Numbered from the stretch's first letter, positions 8,925 through 21,185 are shown. The stretch is 64,000 bases of DNA from Gonocerus acuteangulatus (GCA_946811695.1 OX328123.1:121671118-121735117), one strand, 5' to 3'. A program made the numbers and translations. The notes: generated by a model from the letters alone, not told the origin.

Positions 8925-11241
8925 CTGTTCGCTCTCTAAATAGAAGACGAATGGTCCGATTTTGATGAAATTTGGTACAAAATTCTGTCGTCCAATTTGA
9001 AAGGTCAAGTTCGTTAACCAGCAAAATCCGCCCACTGGAAGATGGCGTTTGGGGCGAAATTCGCGCAGAAAAAATCGTAACGCTTACGTTTTTGAGTTCA
9101 TAAGCTTGTAAGTACTCGTTTTATAGGCTTCTTGGGCTAGAAAAACGAATGAAACCATTTTCAAGGCGATAGCTTTAACCGTTGTCGAGAAAATTGGAAA
9201 AATAGTTTTTGAATACCGTTTTTGGTTTGGGTACTTAGAATAACGGGATTCAGTTGAAACATTATCTGCATGTTCTACTTTCATTAAAACTAATATGTTG
9301 AAAGTTATGTTACGTTTGGAGTTAAGGAAGGGTTAGAATAAAATATTTTATGAACAGATATGAAAAGTTTTGGAAACTTCGTATACTTTCATTAATATCT
9401 CGAACACGGTTGGGAAATCGTGGTAAGTGGATTGAAACTATATGAAAGCTTACTAAATTCTCTACAAAAATGATTCTAAAACTATTTTTGATTAGGTTAT
9501 GTCAATCGGAGAAATAAATGCTTAAAACTTCAAATACGTCTGTTTTGTTCTTATGAACGGCTTTTTGTCGTTCTTTTTGTAATTTATGTCTCTTTTCCTT
9601 GGTTTTTTATTGCTTTTTATTTTTTTATGAAATGGGAAGACTTGTCCCTTGTCCTTCTGTATCAATTAGATAGGCTTTATTAGCCGTATTATTCTATATA
9701 GGCTTTATTAGGCAGGGGAATCTAGTCGATCGTGAAGACTTGTTCTTGGTCCTTCAGTATCGACTAGATAGGCTTTATTAGGCTTTCTATCCTATAAGGC
9801 CATAAGTGGGAAGGGGTTTCTACTTAAACTTGAATACTTGTTCTTGGTCCCTTTGTTTTGGGAACTTTGTATAAAATAAAATATTTTATTAAAAGACAAG
9901 AAAAGTTTTGGTAACCTTTTATACTTTCGTTAGTATCTCGAAAACCGTTGAGAATCTTGGTAAACGGATGGTTTCCATTCGAAAGCTTGCTAAATGCTCT
10001 GGAAAACAGGTTCTGAAGAAAGTTTTGATTAGGCGATGTCAAACGGAGAAATAAGTACATATAACTTAGAAGTTTGATAAACGATAATTGATTTCGGTAA
10101 TTTATACGGTTCTTTTTGTCTGTTTTTATTTCTTGTTATTTTGTTATTGCTTCTAGGAGGAGGATGTATTTCTCAATAAAACAGGGGAATAAATACAAAT
10201 TCTTTGAACCTGTAACAGAACTGAAAACGTAAATATTCTCTGTGTAGAGTCAGTCCGGGTCGAGATAGTAGGCCGGTTCAGGTAGGCTGTTATTGCACTT
10301 CATAAATCAAGATTCATTGTTCTCATCAAGCATTCTAGGACAGCTGACAGTTACCTTTACCTGTAGGAAGTCATGCAGCCAAATTCTATACTAGAAATAT
10401 AATTATATTTTGTGGTTGAATGTGGCCGTAGTTCAATAAAAAATAACACTACTTTCTCATTTTCATGTACAATTTTATTTTGTTTAATTTCATTTAAAAG
10501 TAAAATGGATATGTTTGCACTGCAAGTTAAGTAAATTAGAAATATATTCGTAGAAGAGTCTTCGTAGACCGAAACTTGGGACGGCAGAAAGAGTAATTTC
10601 TGCTTAGGATAGTTTCATCCCTAGCCGAAAGTCATGTTTTTTTTTTGTTTTTTTTTTCATATTTGTTTACATTAGGAATGATGCAAACAAAGTAATAACT
10701 GTTTCTATTCTAAGTCTAAAAAATAACACTAGGGATATGAATGGAACCGCGCTAAGATGACGCAGTTCCTGCGAGTCGGACTTTTATTAATAGACGTGAA
10801 AAGTTTTCGGATCTCCATACATTTTTCGAAAATATCTCGATAACGGTTGGGAAATCGTGGTAAGTGGAAAGTGACCATTCGAATGCTTACTAAATTCTCT
10901 ACAAAAAATGTTCTGAAGCAATATTCGATGGGACAACGTCAATGAGAGATATAAGCGCATAAAACTTACAAAGTGTTTGTTTTGAAATGGTTTTTCTCTT
11001 TCTTTATCTCACTTTTTAATTGGTTGTTTCTAGTTTTAAATTGCATTTATCAGTAAAATTAGTATTGTAGTAAAATAAGCTAACAACCGGTGAAAGGTAT
11101 TGGTAATAAGTTTGGAGTGGCTGTGGTAATCATGATGGCATTGGCTGTCAGTTTCCTGTGATTTGTGATGCTAATCTATTCAATTTCTTCAAGATGTACG
11201 TAACCGCGCTAAGATGACGCAGTTCCTGCGAGTCGGACTTT
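8068..11241 (+). mobile_element. HINE-A (Helentron-type, DINE-1-like) outer copy, interrupted by an inner copy
   Basis: The 5' end is TTAGCACGGTTACTCCC, a variant of the family end TTAGCGCGGTTCC. The 3' end has the inverted AACCGCGCTAA at about 11202-11212, then a CGCAG-TTC-CTGCG hairpin and GTCGGACTTT. An end repeat whose complement lies internally, just before a 3' hairpin, is the asymmetric terminal inverted repeat of Helentron-type non-autonomous elements. A (TA)n tract lies at about 8201-8256. The copy is broken at 8708-10784 by a second HINE-A in a T run, and the two halves join to match uninterrupted family sequence near 9.35 kb. Confidence 0.8.
8708..10784 (+). mobile_element. HINE-A inner copy nested in the outer copy
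   Basis: It begins TTAGCGCGGTTCC, followed by a strong hairpin (GGTTCCTCCCT / AGGGAGGAACC). It ends GGAACCGCGCTAA (about 10743-10755), the CGCAG-TTC-CTGCG hairpin and GTCGGACTTTT. The interior has (TA)n at about 8845-8920, diverged tandem copies of a block with AAATCGTGGTAAGTGG and GAAAGCTTACTAAATTCTCT (9360, 9900), and a local repeat of TAGATAGGCTTTATTAG (9660-9800). No Rep/helicase coding is present. Frames in this stretch are artefacts. Confidence 0.8.
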
Positions 11242-11340
11242 AGAGTACATTACATAGGTTTGCCGGGTGAACCTATGCGTTACAAAAAAGTGCCACAAAA
11301 ATGTGTCCGCTAGCGTCTGCACAACTTTGCTTACTGCAGT
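11242..11340. repeat. Repeat E fragment
   Basis: Contains the ACATTACATAGGTTTGCCGGGTG, GTTACAAAAAAGTG and GTGTCCGCTAGCG blocks of repeat E without the CATGCGC palindrome. It is adjacent to the HINE-A 3' end. Confidence 0.6.
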
Positions 11341-13212
11341 TCATATTTTTAAATTTAGTTTACTATCAAATTGAAACTTTGGAAAAATGGAGGAATTGGG
11401 ATATTTTCAAGTTCAATCGCGAACTTTTGACAGTGAAATATTACTTACGGCTTCGCCATTTGTAAATTGTTATTTCAACGAGCAAGCTACTTGAAACAAT
11501 AAAAACTAATTATATTTCCTTTATTATCATGTAAAGCTGATAATAAAACGTAGCCAAAGCGGTTATTTAAAACCCTGGAGTGAAAAATTCCCCGTGATAA
11601 CGGAATAACAGAAGACATTTCTAAGGTGGAGTTACTCCACAGGAATATAGGCCACGCTCCTTTTCTCTTCAATGCTCGGCACGATCTATTTAAAAGTTAA
11701 GGGATGTTTGTGAGTGGGCACGTCAAAAGTTAGTTGTGGTTACTTTTGGTACCAAGTAGATAGCATCGAAAAATAAATCGAAACAAAAATATTTTCCCTC
11801 TGTGGCTACGTTCAATACGAATTTGTTAAACAGAGGAAATCAAGACGTTTTGGCGCCCAATTGAACATTTTGATGTTTGATAGGATTCTCCATAGGCATA
11901 ATGATACGCAGACTCGTTATCATTTGTCAAAAAATGGCTTCCCTCTATTTGTAGTATTGACCTATTAATTAGTGGAATTAAAATCAGAGAAGGTTTCACT
12001 TGCATCAAGAGCGTGGAATACTAGGCCAATATGAATGGAAGAGATAGAGAGAACCTGTTTAAAACCGGTTTATCTATTGAGAAGCCTTGCTATGCTAGCC
12101 TTCCCGTTCACGAATCAAGGTTAGAAGGAAACAGTCGGATTATCTCCTTCAGCTTATGCATTGGTTGTTCACAAGGAAGCACTCCAATTATTCGCTCACA
12201 ACTCACAGAACAAATTATAAATAAACCAATATGACTCATAATATCAAATGCAAATGGTAAGTCCGGGAATATTTGGGGTACGGATAATGAAAATAATCCG
12301 AATTTCAGAAAACTGTATAATTTAGACGTTTGGTTGCTCTTTCTGCGGCAATAAGTGCCAAGAGGAGAAAACTAGACCAAAGAATCCGGTTTTGTGGAAA
12401 ATCTGGATGTTTTACTAATCCGAAACCCAAACTATTCCTTGACTACTCATCAATTCGACGGCTTACTATTTGCATCTCATATTATTTTTAGTTATACCGC
12501 CATTTACTCTTGTACAGAGGTATGATTTCGAAATATTGATTCATATCTTCATCGATCCTTCTAATGAACTTATGAGAAATTGTATGTATTCGCGCAATAC
12601 AGACACTTTCAATATTCATGTACCGATTTCTTCCTATATATAGGAGATTAGAACGGGTGCCCGGAGAAAACCCGGAAGGAACTTCACCGAGACCTAAAAG
12701 GCCTATTGTGCCAAATATATAGGAGATAGTCCTATCGCCAAATTTTATAGGAAGCTCGTTCGCAGGAAATTATGTAATCTTCTGTTTCCTGCCCTTCAAT
12801 CTTTTCGACATATTCAAGAATAATGAGGACAATTTTAAAACTGCTCATGTCTGATATTTTTTTCATCTTCTTCCTCGTCACCAAACGTTTAAATAGTTTT
12901 CAAATCAGTCCGCCATTTCGGAGTAACCAAAACGAAAAAAGAAATTATACTATTTGTTAATTTTCTCGAAAATGGTTATGCATATGACCTTGGTTTCATT
13001 TGATTCCCAAATAAAATTAGTTCCAAGATGTTTCCCTGGAAGCCTAGAAGCACCAAACTGTAATTACTACGATTCTTGTAGCAAAAATTTCGATGAAAAC
13101 AGTGTTCCTTTAGGCCGATTCTGCTGGATAGAGAACTTGTCCTTATGTTTACGACAAAGTATTTTTGTGGTAAAAATCCGAAATTGGAGTATTTATGAGG
13201 CTGATATATAGG
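11341..13212. other. Unassigned, possibly single-copy DNA
   Basis: I recognise no repeat here. Open frames of 60-85 codons (for example 12031-12234 plus and 12954-13211 plus) show no domain or splice context that I trust. This is one of the longer non-repetitive stretches of the window. Confidence 0.4.
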
Positions 13213-13475
13213 CGAGGATTCCTCAGCGGTTATATATATATATAATCAGCCCCGTAACAGGCACCGAGGGCCCTGAGAGGCAGATACTATAGAGGTATCT
13301 GATTCATGACCCTTCGGTACACTAGGGAGATAGCCTAGTCTGTACTACGCTCCAGTCGCCTGACTTTCCCCTTTGCAGGTACCCATTAATAAATTATTTA
13401 AAGGCTGGATTGGTCTAGGGACGGCCACGGAGGCCGAAATAAACCTATGAACAAACACTCGAAAGCTGACATTTG
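13213..13475. repeat. SINE2 fragments
   Basis: A short plus-strand piece of the head (GGCGAGGATTCCTCAGCGG, 13213-13231) is followed by (TA)n. A minus-strand SINE2 body (about 13245-13450) then contains GAGGGCCCTGAGAGGCAGATAC and AAAGGCTGGATTGG. The body copy lacks its tRNA head. Confidence 0.65.
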
Positions 13476-13587
13476 ACATCGTCACCTTCAGTTTGAGGAC
13501 GAGTCGACAGAATAAGTAGATTTTCTCCCAATTCAGAGAGGAAGGGAACACACCTCAGATATGACTAATTGCTGAGTACCTGCATTG

Positions 13588-13871
13588 TAGGGATAGGCGA
13601 TAGAAGATAGTTCAACATTATCGACAGGCCGATACTATCGGTTAAAATATATCGATACTATCGATAGTTGTTCGATAGTGGCTTCCAGACGTGTCAGTAT
13701 TTAATACCACAGCCCTCCAGAAGCTGAGTACTTCAATTCTAGAAAAAAAAGTAAAAACTCTATCGATAGTTCATGACTATCGATAGCTACTGTTGATAGT
13801 TATGAACTATCGATATATCGATAGTAACTATCGATATATCGATAGTAACTATCGATTATCGCCCATCCCTA
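13588..13871. mobile_element. hAT MITE with an array of TATCGATA
   Basis: The 284-bp element starts TAGGGATAGGCGATA and ends TATCGCCCATCCCTA. It is flanked by the perfect 8-bp duplication CTGCATTG (13580-13587 and 13872-13879), which indicates hAT. The interior contains eight perfect TATCGATA octamers by my count. There is no coding capacity. Confidence 0.85.
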
Positions 13872-13879
13872 CTGCATTG

Positions 13880-14557
13880 CAGAAACTGTCCGCGATAACC
13901 TTGGACCTGCTGTAAACTGTCTAATCCTTGACAGCTATCCGGCATATTTCCAAGTCTACGAACACAGCGTTTTCTAGCCGGTCTACCAAGGGATCAGCTC
14001 TAGTGAGAAACCGCGATTACACAAAAAGCCCAATAACACACCATTATATATGAACTTCCTGCTCTGTTTTAGCCTCATATGTACATAGTTTGTCGAAACA
14101 AAGTAAAATTCTTTTAATTTTCATGTTCTCTGATTATTTTTATGATTTTAAAAGAATGTATAACATAAGCCGCACGCGTTTCAGTGTTTACACACACATG
14201 CTAACGTTTAAACAAATTTACAAATTAGATATGTATATCCAATAAATCCAAAAAATAAATTTCCATTTTTACTAATAAATCTATTCGATATATTTCGATT
14301 ATCTAACTAAAAGGCGATTGAAATAATCAAATATTAATTAATTATTTTACTCACAACTCAGAACAAACAGAAGACCAATTGTATTGCTTACCTGCAACAA
14401 TAAACACAACAAATGATTACTTTACAAATATTAACAAATCCATTTTCAAGTAAGCAGCTTTTTCTATAAAAATAAATAAATATTTATAAAACATTTGAAG
14501 AATATTACTCATTTATTAAAACATATTTCCTAAACTATTAATAGTGTTAAATATAAA
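13880..14557. other. Unassigned A+T-rich DNA
   Basis: No gene or known repeat is recognised. Confidence 0.4.
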
Positions 14558-15712
14558 TAACTAGCTGAATACCCGTGCTTCGTCACGGCAGATAAGTAGT
14601 TATTTTATTGCGTTAAATAATGTTTCATTAAAATTACATTACTATACAATTCTGTGCAGTTTATTACAGCACGGTTCCCGTCATACTATATTTTATTCAA
14701 TGGGCGTTAAAATTTAAAAGTTTATGTTTCCAAGAAGTCATATGGTAACACCCAATATATTTACGAGTATTACCAAGGTTATAGGCGAGGAGGCTGTGCA
14801 AGGGTTCCGGATATTATTACCTCGCCTGAAAAACCTAAGGATATGCCATACATCACGGTTTGACCGGGACTGTCCCGGTATTTTGCAATTGTTTCGGTGT
14901 CCCGCCCAGTTTTATCAATGTCCCGGAAAAGGCTGTAAGATGTAAAAAGTAATGAATTCATGTTTATAAGAATCTTTTTTAAATCGGTTACTTTTCTACA
15001 ATTAACATTTTTACTACTGCTCACAGTGTCAAAGAAATCAGAAGTAATCTAACTTTAAAACGCTGGAACTACCTGCACAGCGCTGCCAGACACTACTATT
15101 TGGCTGAGAGATTGTTTTAAGAAAATCAAGTAGCAAAAAAAGTTCCGTTCTTATTTTTAAGGTTTGGGTAGACTAACAGTTTAGGATTCCCCCTTCCCGT
15201 TAGTTGCTAGGCTTAAAACTCACCAACCATTTTGCTTATAATTTGTACTCTTTTTATCCCCCCCCCCTGGTATGCCCATCCCATATTAATGTGTCCCGGT
15301 TTAACCCTCCAAAAATATGGCAAGCCTATCTGACGGGGACAGGCAGAAAAGAAACGCATTAAAACTCTATGAGGGACAGTTAATTTCTAGTAATTCAAGG
15401 ACTGCCATCATAGTTGAAATTAACCTCAATTAGAAATAAAACTATGAAATAGATAATGTAAGGTAACAGTTGTTCTTTGTCGTCCTAGCAGCGCAGGCTG
15501 CCTAGGCTTGCCTTCTCTAACCAACTCGAACTTTAAACCCCCCTAAAAATGCTTAAAAATACGAATATCAAAAAATCCTTTCTTATCGAGCGCCTACGTT
15601 ATATTGGGAGTGTCCATGCAAAATTTCAAAATTTTCTGTCGAGCGGTTTGGGCTGGGCGTTGATAGATGAGTGAGTGAGTGGTATTTGACAAATATATAG
15701 TAGATTTAGAAT
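14558..15712 (+). repeat. Interspersed repeat with CTAGCTGAATACCCGTG start and ATATATAGTAGATT end
   Basis: The start (GCTGAATACCCGTGCTTCGTCACGGC) and the end (GATAGATGAGTGAGTGAG, then ATATATAGTAG) are the paired ends of a repeat type common in arthropods and related to the family C copy at 40.15 kb. I do not assign a superfamily. It is interrupted by a family F element at about 14837-15333. Confidence 0.55.
14837..15333. mobile_element. Family F TIR element (GGCTTGCCATA ends), uninterrupted copy
   Basis: It has GATATGCCATAC and GTCCCGG-rich sequence at the left, and CCAAAAATATGGCAAGCCTA at the right. A second copy at 35404-36978 shares both ends and much of the interior. At about 15172-15190 this copy reads GACTAACAG straight through, which gives the empty site for the Harbinger insertion in the 35-kb copy. 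The superfamily is uncertain. Confidence 0.6.
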
Positions 15713-16194
15713 AAATACATATAAATTACTTATTTTTTTACGATTATCATTTTCATGGCTGTATAGCGTGCTCTGCTAATATTAATAATTAAAATAAAAT
15801 AAAACATTTCATTTTCAGGAAAATGCATCGAATGGCCATGCATCGTAATGTATTTAAAAATGACAATGATACTGCAGATTTCGTTACGAAATATTGCAAA
15901 AACCTCTTTGCATGTATTAAAATTTAATATGAAGTTGTTAATAAGGCTGTTTCTTGTGTATTTATTATTGTCATTTCCCTTGCATTCCTAAATCGCCTTT
16001 GTATCCTTTGCACATAAAATGGGAAAATTCTATTTAAAAAAAAAATAAAATAAATAAATAAATAAAATGCAATAACTTTAGTATTAGGGCTATGATGACA
16101 ATCGATGAAAGGGTGAAAATGTTTATAAGAGTAAGACTCCACTAATTTATTTCCTAAGTTTTCATAAGAACAGAGAAGAAATGTTTGAAAGCTA
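15713..16194. other. Unassigned A+T-rich DNA
   Basis: No feature beyond short A runs near 16036-16075. Confidence 0.4.
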
Positions 16195-16202
16195 GTAGTT
16201 TG

Positions 16203-16486
16203 CATGGGCGTATATAAGGGGGGGAGCTGAGGGTGCTCCAGCCCCCCCCCCCCGAAATTTTGAGTTGGTCGGTAAAAATGAGTCATAAACCGTTAAAAAT
16301 AAATTAAATAAGATCACTTAGTTCATAAAAAATATTTTATTTTGTGTGTAATAACGTTTTAGTTGGTTAAAACTATTCCAAGTTCTAAATTATTAGTATT
16401 CCATTACCCGGAAAAGGTCTCAGCCCCCCCCCCCCCCTCGAAATTTTCCCAGCCCCTCCCTAAATTATTTTCTATATACGCCCATG
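16203..16486. mobile_element. MITE with CATGGGCGTATATA ends and 8-bp TSD
   Basis: Perfect 14-bp terminal inverted repeats CATGGGCGTATATA are flanked by the 8-bp duplication GTAGTTTG (16195-16202 and 16487-16494). An 8-bp duplication suggests hAT, although the ends lack the usual CAG. C/G homopolymer tracts lie just inside each end. The minus-strand open frame over the left end is not a gene. Diverged copies lie at 46.57-47.02 kb and 62.97-63.23 kb. Confidence 0.8.
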
Positions 16487-16494
16487 GTAGTTTG

Positions 16495-18417
16495 TATATA
16501 GTATAGAGTTAGAGTGTTGGGCCTTATAAGAGATTTCGCTGGGGCGGCAGATCAGCTGATAGTGCAAAATAAAAACCTTTATCTATTTTTATCTTGTGAG
16601 CCAGGAGGTTCAGGCCAAGGTTGCGGCTCCCATCCCTACCTAGATGCAGCTGCACTACCTCCAGGTGGCAGATATTTCTAGTCCAAGGGGAAGTTAACCT
16701 TTCTAAAGGCACGCATTCTGAATTACCAGGATCCATATTTTCAAACAACTTTGGGGTATCTTTTTACATGTATACCCCCTTAAACGTGTCTGCCTTATTT
16801 ATTATTCATTGTAAAATTGTCTTAATTTTACATTAAAGTTTGTTGGCTTCAGAATAAATCACTTTTTTGGACCATATTTTTTTACACATTTGCCTATGCA
16901 CAGTGCCTCAAGCCACAAGGTAAGTATAGCCAACGCTTACTTACTTACCTTCTTATCTACCCAAGAGATGCATTATAGCAAAATTTCAAAGTGCATAAAA
17001 CACTTCATGAAACGTGCGTTATCAGCTCTCCCCGTCGAGGTGATAAGAAATTAGGGAATAGTTGGACTTCGTCTAAGAACAACAATTGTATTTTCGGAAA
17101 AATCTATATTTTTCACACTGGAAAAATGTTGTCCCACTTTCGTTCAATGTTTTCTGAAGACCTACATCACATATTAACCGTGCCTCCATCCTGCTGAATC
17201 CTTATACCTTCGAGGTTTGAATCTCCACAGAGATTTGTCGAGACTTTTGACGTTGCGATTGTATTCCTGCCAAAAAATACACATTATCCCTAAATTGTGC
17301 GTAGATGATTAATGTTTGCTTTTTGAATGATTTTTTTTTTTTTACATTAAAAGATGTTAGTAAAATGATTTTAAATGCCGAACACATTAACGTAGGGTCT
17401 CTAGACTACTGCTCTATTGCAAGCTTATATATGCAGCTTGAAAATCTGAATATGGCATGCTTTATTCAGTTCTTTCTTTCTTAGACTGATAAAAAAAAAT
17501 GACTTCACATGGGAGGGAAATAATATAAGAAAGGAATTGAATAGGGCTTAATGTAAAATATTTGTCGGTAAAAGCGTAGCAAAGAAAGCTGTGACGCAAT
17601 TATTGCGCAATGCCAAGCCTCTTGCCAAACGCTGCCTCACTCAGCTCGATCAAACTACGAAAATATACCAATGCAGCAATAAGAGGATTGCCGATGCAGC
17701 AGAAACATTGAGAATGTAGGTCACTCATTCTCGGCTCGAAGGGTAGGATTTCATTTATCAAGACAATAATCTAACCTCAAGCAAGTATAGCATTGCCTAT
17801 CTTAAACCATACTTACTAAGGGTGCTTACAGATGGGAGAGATGAAAGAGGAAGATCGAAGAAATCATAAGACGGGAGGAGTGGAACAGCTGGCAAAGCAA
17901 AGCAGAGAGCATTGCTCTGTCTACGCTCCACTCTGTAATTACCCTAAGGCAAATAGAGCATTACTCATATCAATACGGGGTGATCGTGAACATTTTTACT
18001 ACGAAGCCAAAGCAATTTAATGACTCGAAAATTTATTTTGTAAGTTGTGCCAAAAAACACCTCCAAGATTTCGCATGCCTTTTGATTTCCCCCCTCCCCC
18101 TCAAGCAAGCCCTCGTAGTATTGCAAGTATTCTGGTGCGGCAAATCTGTTAGAAATGTTTTAGAGAAATAATGATAAGGTTTGAGTATTCGTCCCAACAT
18201 CGATTTTTTTGTGTTGTTCCAATTACACTGGAATAATTGGAGGGGTTTTATTTATCTCAACGGAATGGCTGAAAAAAAAAAAGTAGTTCAAGAGAAAGGT
18301 TGGAAACCTTATTAGTTTTCAAAAATGAAAATTGTAAAATGATACCTGCTGAGGGGGAGCGCCTTAAGTTTCTGAGGACATCTATAATCTAATCGTAAAA
18401 TGTCCCTTTCTAGGACC
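16495..18417. other. Unassigned DNA
   Basis: No recognised repeat or gene. Short open frames (16524-16836, 16991-17197, 17832-18020) overlap on both strands without domains. Confidence 0.4.
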
Positions 18418-18420
18418 TAA

Positions 18421-18625
18421 GGTTGGGTTTAAACTTGCAAGTTATTGCAGGATATTTATATCAGAGAGAAATTGCGACTATTGAAAACCCATGTAAAATA
18501 TATGTCAGTAATAAATTGCTCATGGTAGAATTTATTGCCGACATACATTTTACATGGGTTTTCATTAGTCACAATTTCTCTCTGATATAAATATCCTGCA
18601 ATAACTAGCAAGTGTAAACCCACCC
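18421..18625. mobile_element. Palindromic MITE of the PIF/Harbinger family
   Basis: The 205-bp element is nearly all inverted repeat. It reads GGTTGGGTTTAAACTTGC at the left and the complement of GGGTGGGTTTACACTTGC at the right, and is flanked by TAA (18418-18420 and 18626-18628). The first 50 bp or so match the ends of the Harbinger remnant at 35718-36813, including AGTTATTGCAGGATATTTAT, so it is a MITE mobilisable by that family. Confidence 0.8.
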
Positions 18626-18628
18626 TAA

Positions 18629-20890
18629 GAATCCAAGCTACAGAACGAATTAAGAATATACATACTGAAGAATGTACGATTATAACTAACTGAATTTTAT
18701 TTTATCCGGAACATATAAAATGAGAAAGAACAGCTGCGAAAACTAAACAAATTTCTCAGCAAGGTAAAAACACTTTTTAAGTTTATAAAATAAAATACTA
18801 TCAGAAACTAGGAAACTCAATTAGTTCTTACAAATAAGTGAAACTTCAAGAATTTTAACAAAGAACAAAGAAAATAAAGGAGAACAGGTATACCATAAAA
18901 AAGTAATAAAAACTGAGTAGTTATTAATAAGAAAAATAAATTAGTCATCGACTGGAGTGTAAAATTTGAATCCTTTATATATTTTATTTTAAGTAATTTT
19001 TTTTTTTTTTTTTTTCATATTCCTGAAAGTAAGAAAATCGACACGAAGCTGATATGTGAAAAACGTTAATTCCTTCAATAACTAGTAATGTTTTAAAGTG
19101 CCGGAGAACCTGTTTGCTCGCACAAAATAGAAAGTCATCCCGCAGGCGAAACCAACTATCTCTAATTGCTTGGGGGATTCCCGGAACTAAACGCAGTTTA
19201 ATGATCATATTGTTTGCAATACTCGGGAAGATTTATCTACTCACACTCGGACCGTTAAAAACAAACAAATATAAAACTCTCAAGAGTATTCCACTTTTCT
19301 CTAGTTGCATTTCCGCCCCAAAGATAACCATTTCATTGAACGCTATGTCGTCGCCAACAATCATCAATCTTGGGTCTTATTCTAAGATCCAAGATTGATG
19401 AATGTCCAAGATGGTCGATATCTAGCTCTACGATTATCCTCCTGAATGTCCTTGGCTTCTCAATGGAGAGAGCAATAGCATAACTGCGCAAACCTCTTTG
19501 CCTGATGTTAAATGCATATTATGAGTCCAAAAGGATCTTAATATCATTCATAGGTGTTCAAAATATTGTCATGATATCTTCTTCATTTATATATATTTTG
19601 GCCCACACACATATAGACCTTTAGCGCCGGGCTGGCTATAGGTTGGAAGTTCAATTGTAAAAGTAATTATTGATGTACGTGATCTATTAAAACGCATGAG
19701 CGAGGATGAAAAAATAAATAAATGTGTTACATTTTGTTGAGATGTTTAAAAATTGGACTGCATTTACTGTTGTCTGGAAGTAATTGCATATACTTTCCCT
19801 CGTTGCCTCGATTTCGACGTATGCAACATTAAATTAGAGTGTGTTTCACAGTACGTTTTACACGTTTTACTTTTAAGTTTTCCAAAGAAGGAAACCTTGA
19901 ACTGACATCTCTTTTTCTGATTTTCTCATCTCGATCACAGGAGTGTGAAGAAAAACTTGAATTTTCTAACCTTCAGGGAAGTATAGTTTCATAAAAAAAG
20001 TCCGGGTATAAATGTATATGGAATAAAAATCGTAGCAGATAACGCATGATTTATTACACCCCATGAATATAACATCCGTTTCGCCACCTCGACGCTGAGG
20101 GTCCTTCGATTTCTGTATTACTTCAACGTTATGAACGATGAGACGGAGTAAATACATCTCTAGAAATTAGTAATTTTTAGATACTTAGTTCAAAACCACA
20201 AAGATCCAAAATATTTTGAAGTGCCGATATTCAAAATGTCCTCGGCTTCTATCGAACTTAAATGCTAAAAACTCAAACACCACAACTCTCAGTACTAGAA
20301 GGGTTAATCCTTAATCCCCCGATCCTAAATCCGCAATGCTTGCTCGGGGTGCAACATACATTCCTGAGCGCCATAGATTTATTTTACCATCCTCCTTTTT
20401 GATCACGGGGTTGCGGGCAGTAGTGGAGTTTAAAATATTTAAACTATTTACAATATTCAACAAATTTATATTATTTAAAACTTTACATGAGTTCTCCAAT
20501 TGTTTTGACCTATACAGGTTTTTTTACATTATTTTTAATGTAATAATTTTTCAGCACATGTTACGGTTTGAAAAAGAGAGATTAGTAAAATGTTTCGTTG
20601 CATTTCTTGCAAAAATATTGGAAGGCATTCTCGGAAACGAAGCGAAGTAAAGTTCAAAAGAACTACGGAGAAAGAGATGAGTCCACTGATGATTTGAACA
20701 AGAAGAGATGGTTGACCTTGGACCATAAAGATGACGTAGATAGTCGGGCTTTATTAATACTACTTGTGTAAAACTACATGTTTTTTTTTTTCTTTCTTTT
20801 TTTTTTTTTTTTTTTTTTATTAGCTTGCATATTCCCGACGGTTAAGGATTAATTTCCAAGCCTTTATACGGCGAGTAAAATACAAAGTGA
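18629..20890. other. Unassigned DNA
   Basis: No gene is recognised. It includes a perfect 12-bp stem at about 19359-19397 (CATCAATCTTGG / CCAAGATTGATG) and long T runs at 19000-19016 and 20780-20819. Confidence 0.4.
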
Positions 20891-20894
20891 TTAA

Positions 20895-21185
20895 GTAAAG
20901 ATGGAATGGTTGGGATTCGGCTAAAGAAACCTTAATACGATTTTAGTTAAAAAGATCTATATTTAGGACGTTTCGGCTACTCTTTGGTAGCCTTCGTGGA
21001 AGTCTGTCTACTTTCACAATGGTTACTTAACTTTCAACATTGGTCTTCCTCTGCCTCCAGGCATTTCCGTAGCTGACGAAGGCTACCAATGAGTAGCCGA
21101 AACGTCCTAAATATAGATTTTTTTAACAAAAATCGTATTGAGGTTTCTTTAGCCGAATCCCAACCATTCCATCTTTACTTATCAC
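20895..21185. repeat. Second fold-back repeat with hammerhead-like motifs
   Basis: Arms at about 20898-21000 and 21076-21182 are inverted copies containing GGTTGGGATTCGGCTAAAG, ATATTTAGGACGTTTCGGCTAC and their complements. The right arm holds an intact hammerhead-like core and the left arm a decayed one (CCACGA in place of CTGACGA). It has the same architecture as the repeat at 1.32-1.71 kb with different sequence, so it is a related but distinct family. Confidence 0.55.
21070..21109 (+). ncRNA. Hammerhead-ribozyme-like motif, copy 2
   Basis: CTGACGA lies at 21073-21079. Stem II is GGCTAC/GTAGCC, then GAAAC at 21099-21103 and GTC at 21104-21106. TAG (21070-21072) can pair with CTA (21107-21109) as stem I. 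Compared with copy 1, stems I and II differ in sequence but remain paired. Stem III is again only the palindromic ACGT. Confidence 0.55.

Noticed and set aside
8170..9024. Minus-strand frames of 85-131 codons
   Set aside because: They translate (TA)n as Ile-Tyr repeats within HINE-A copies.
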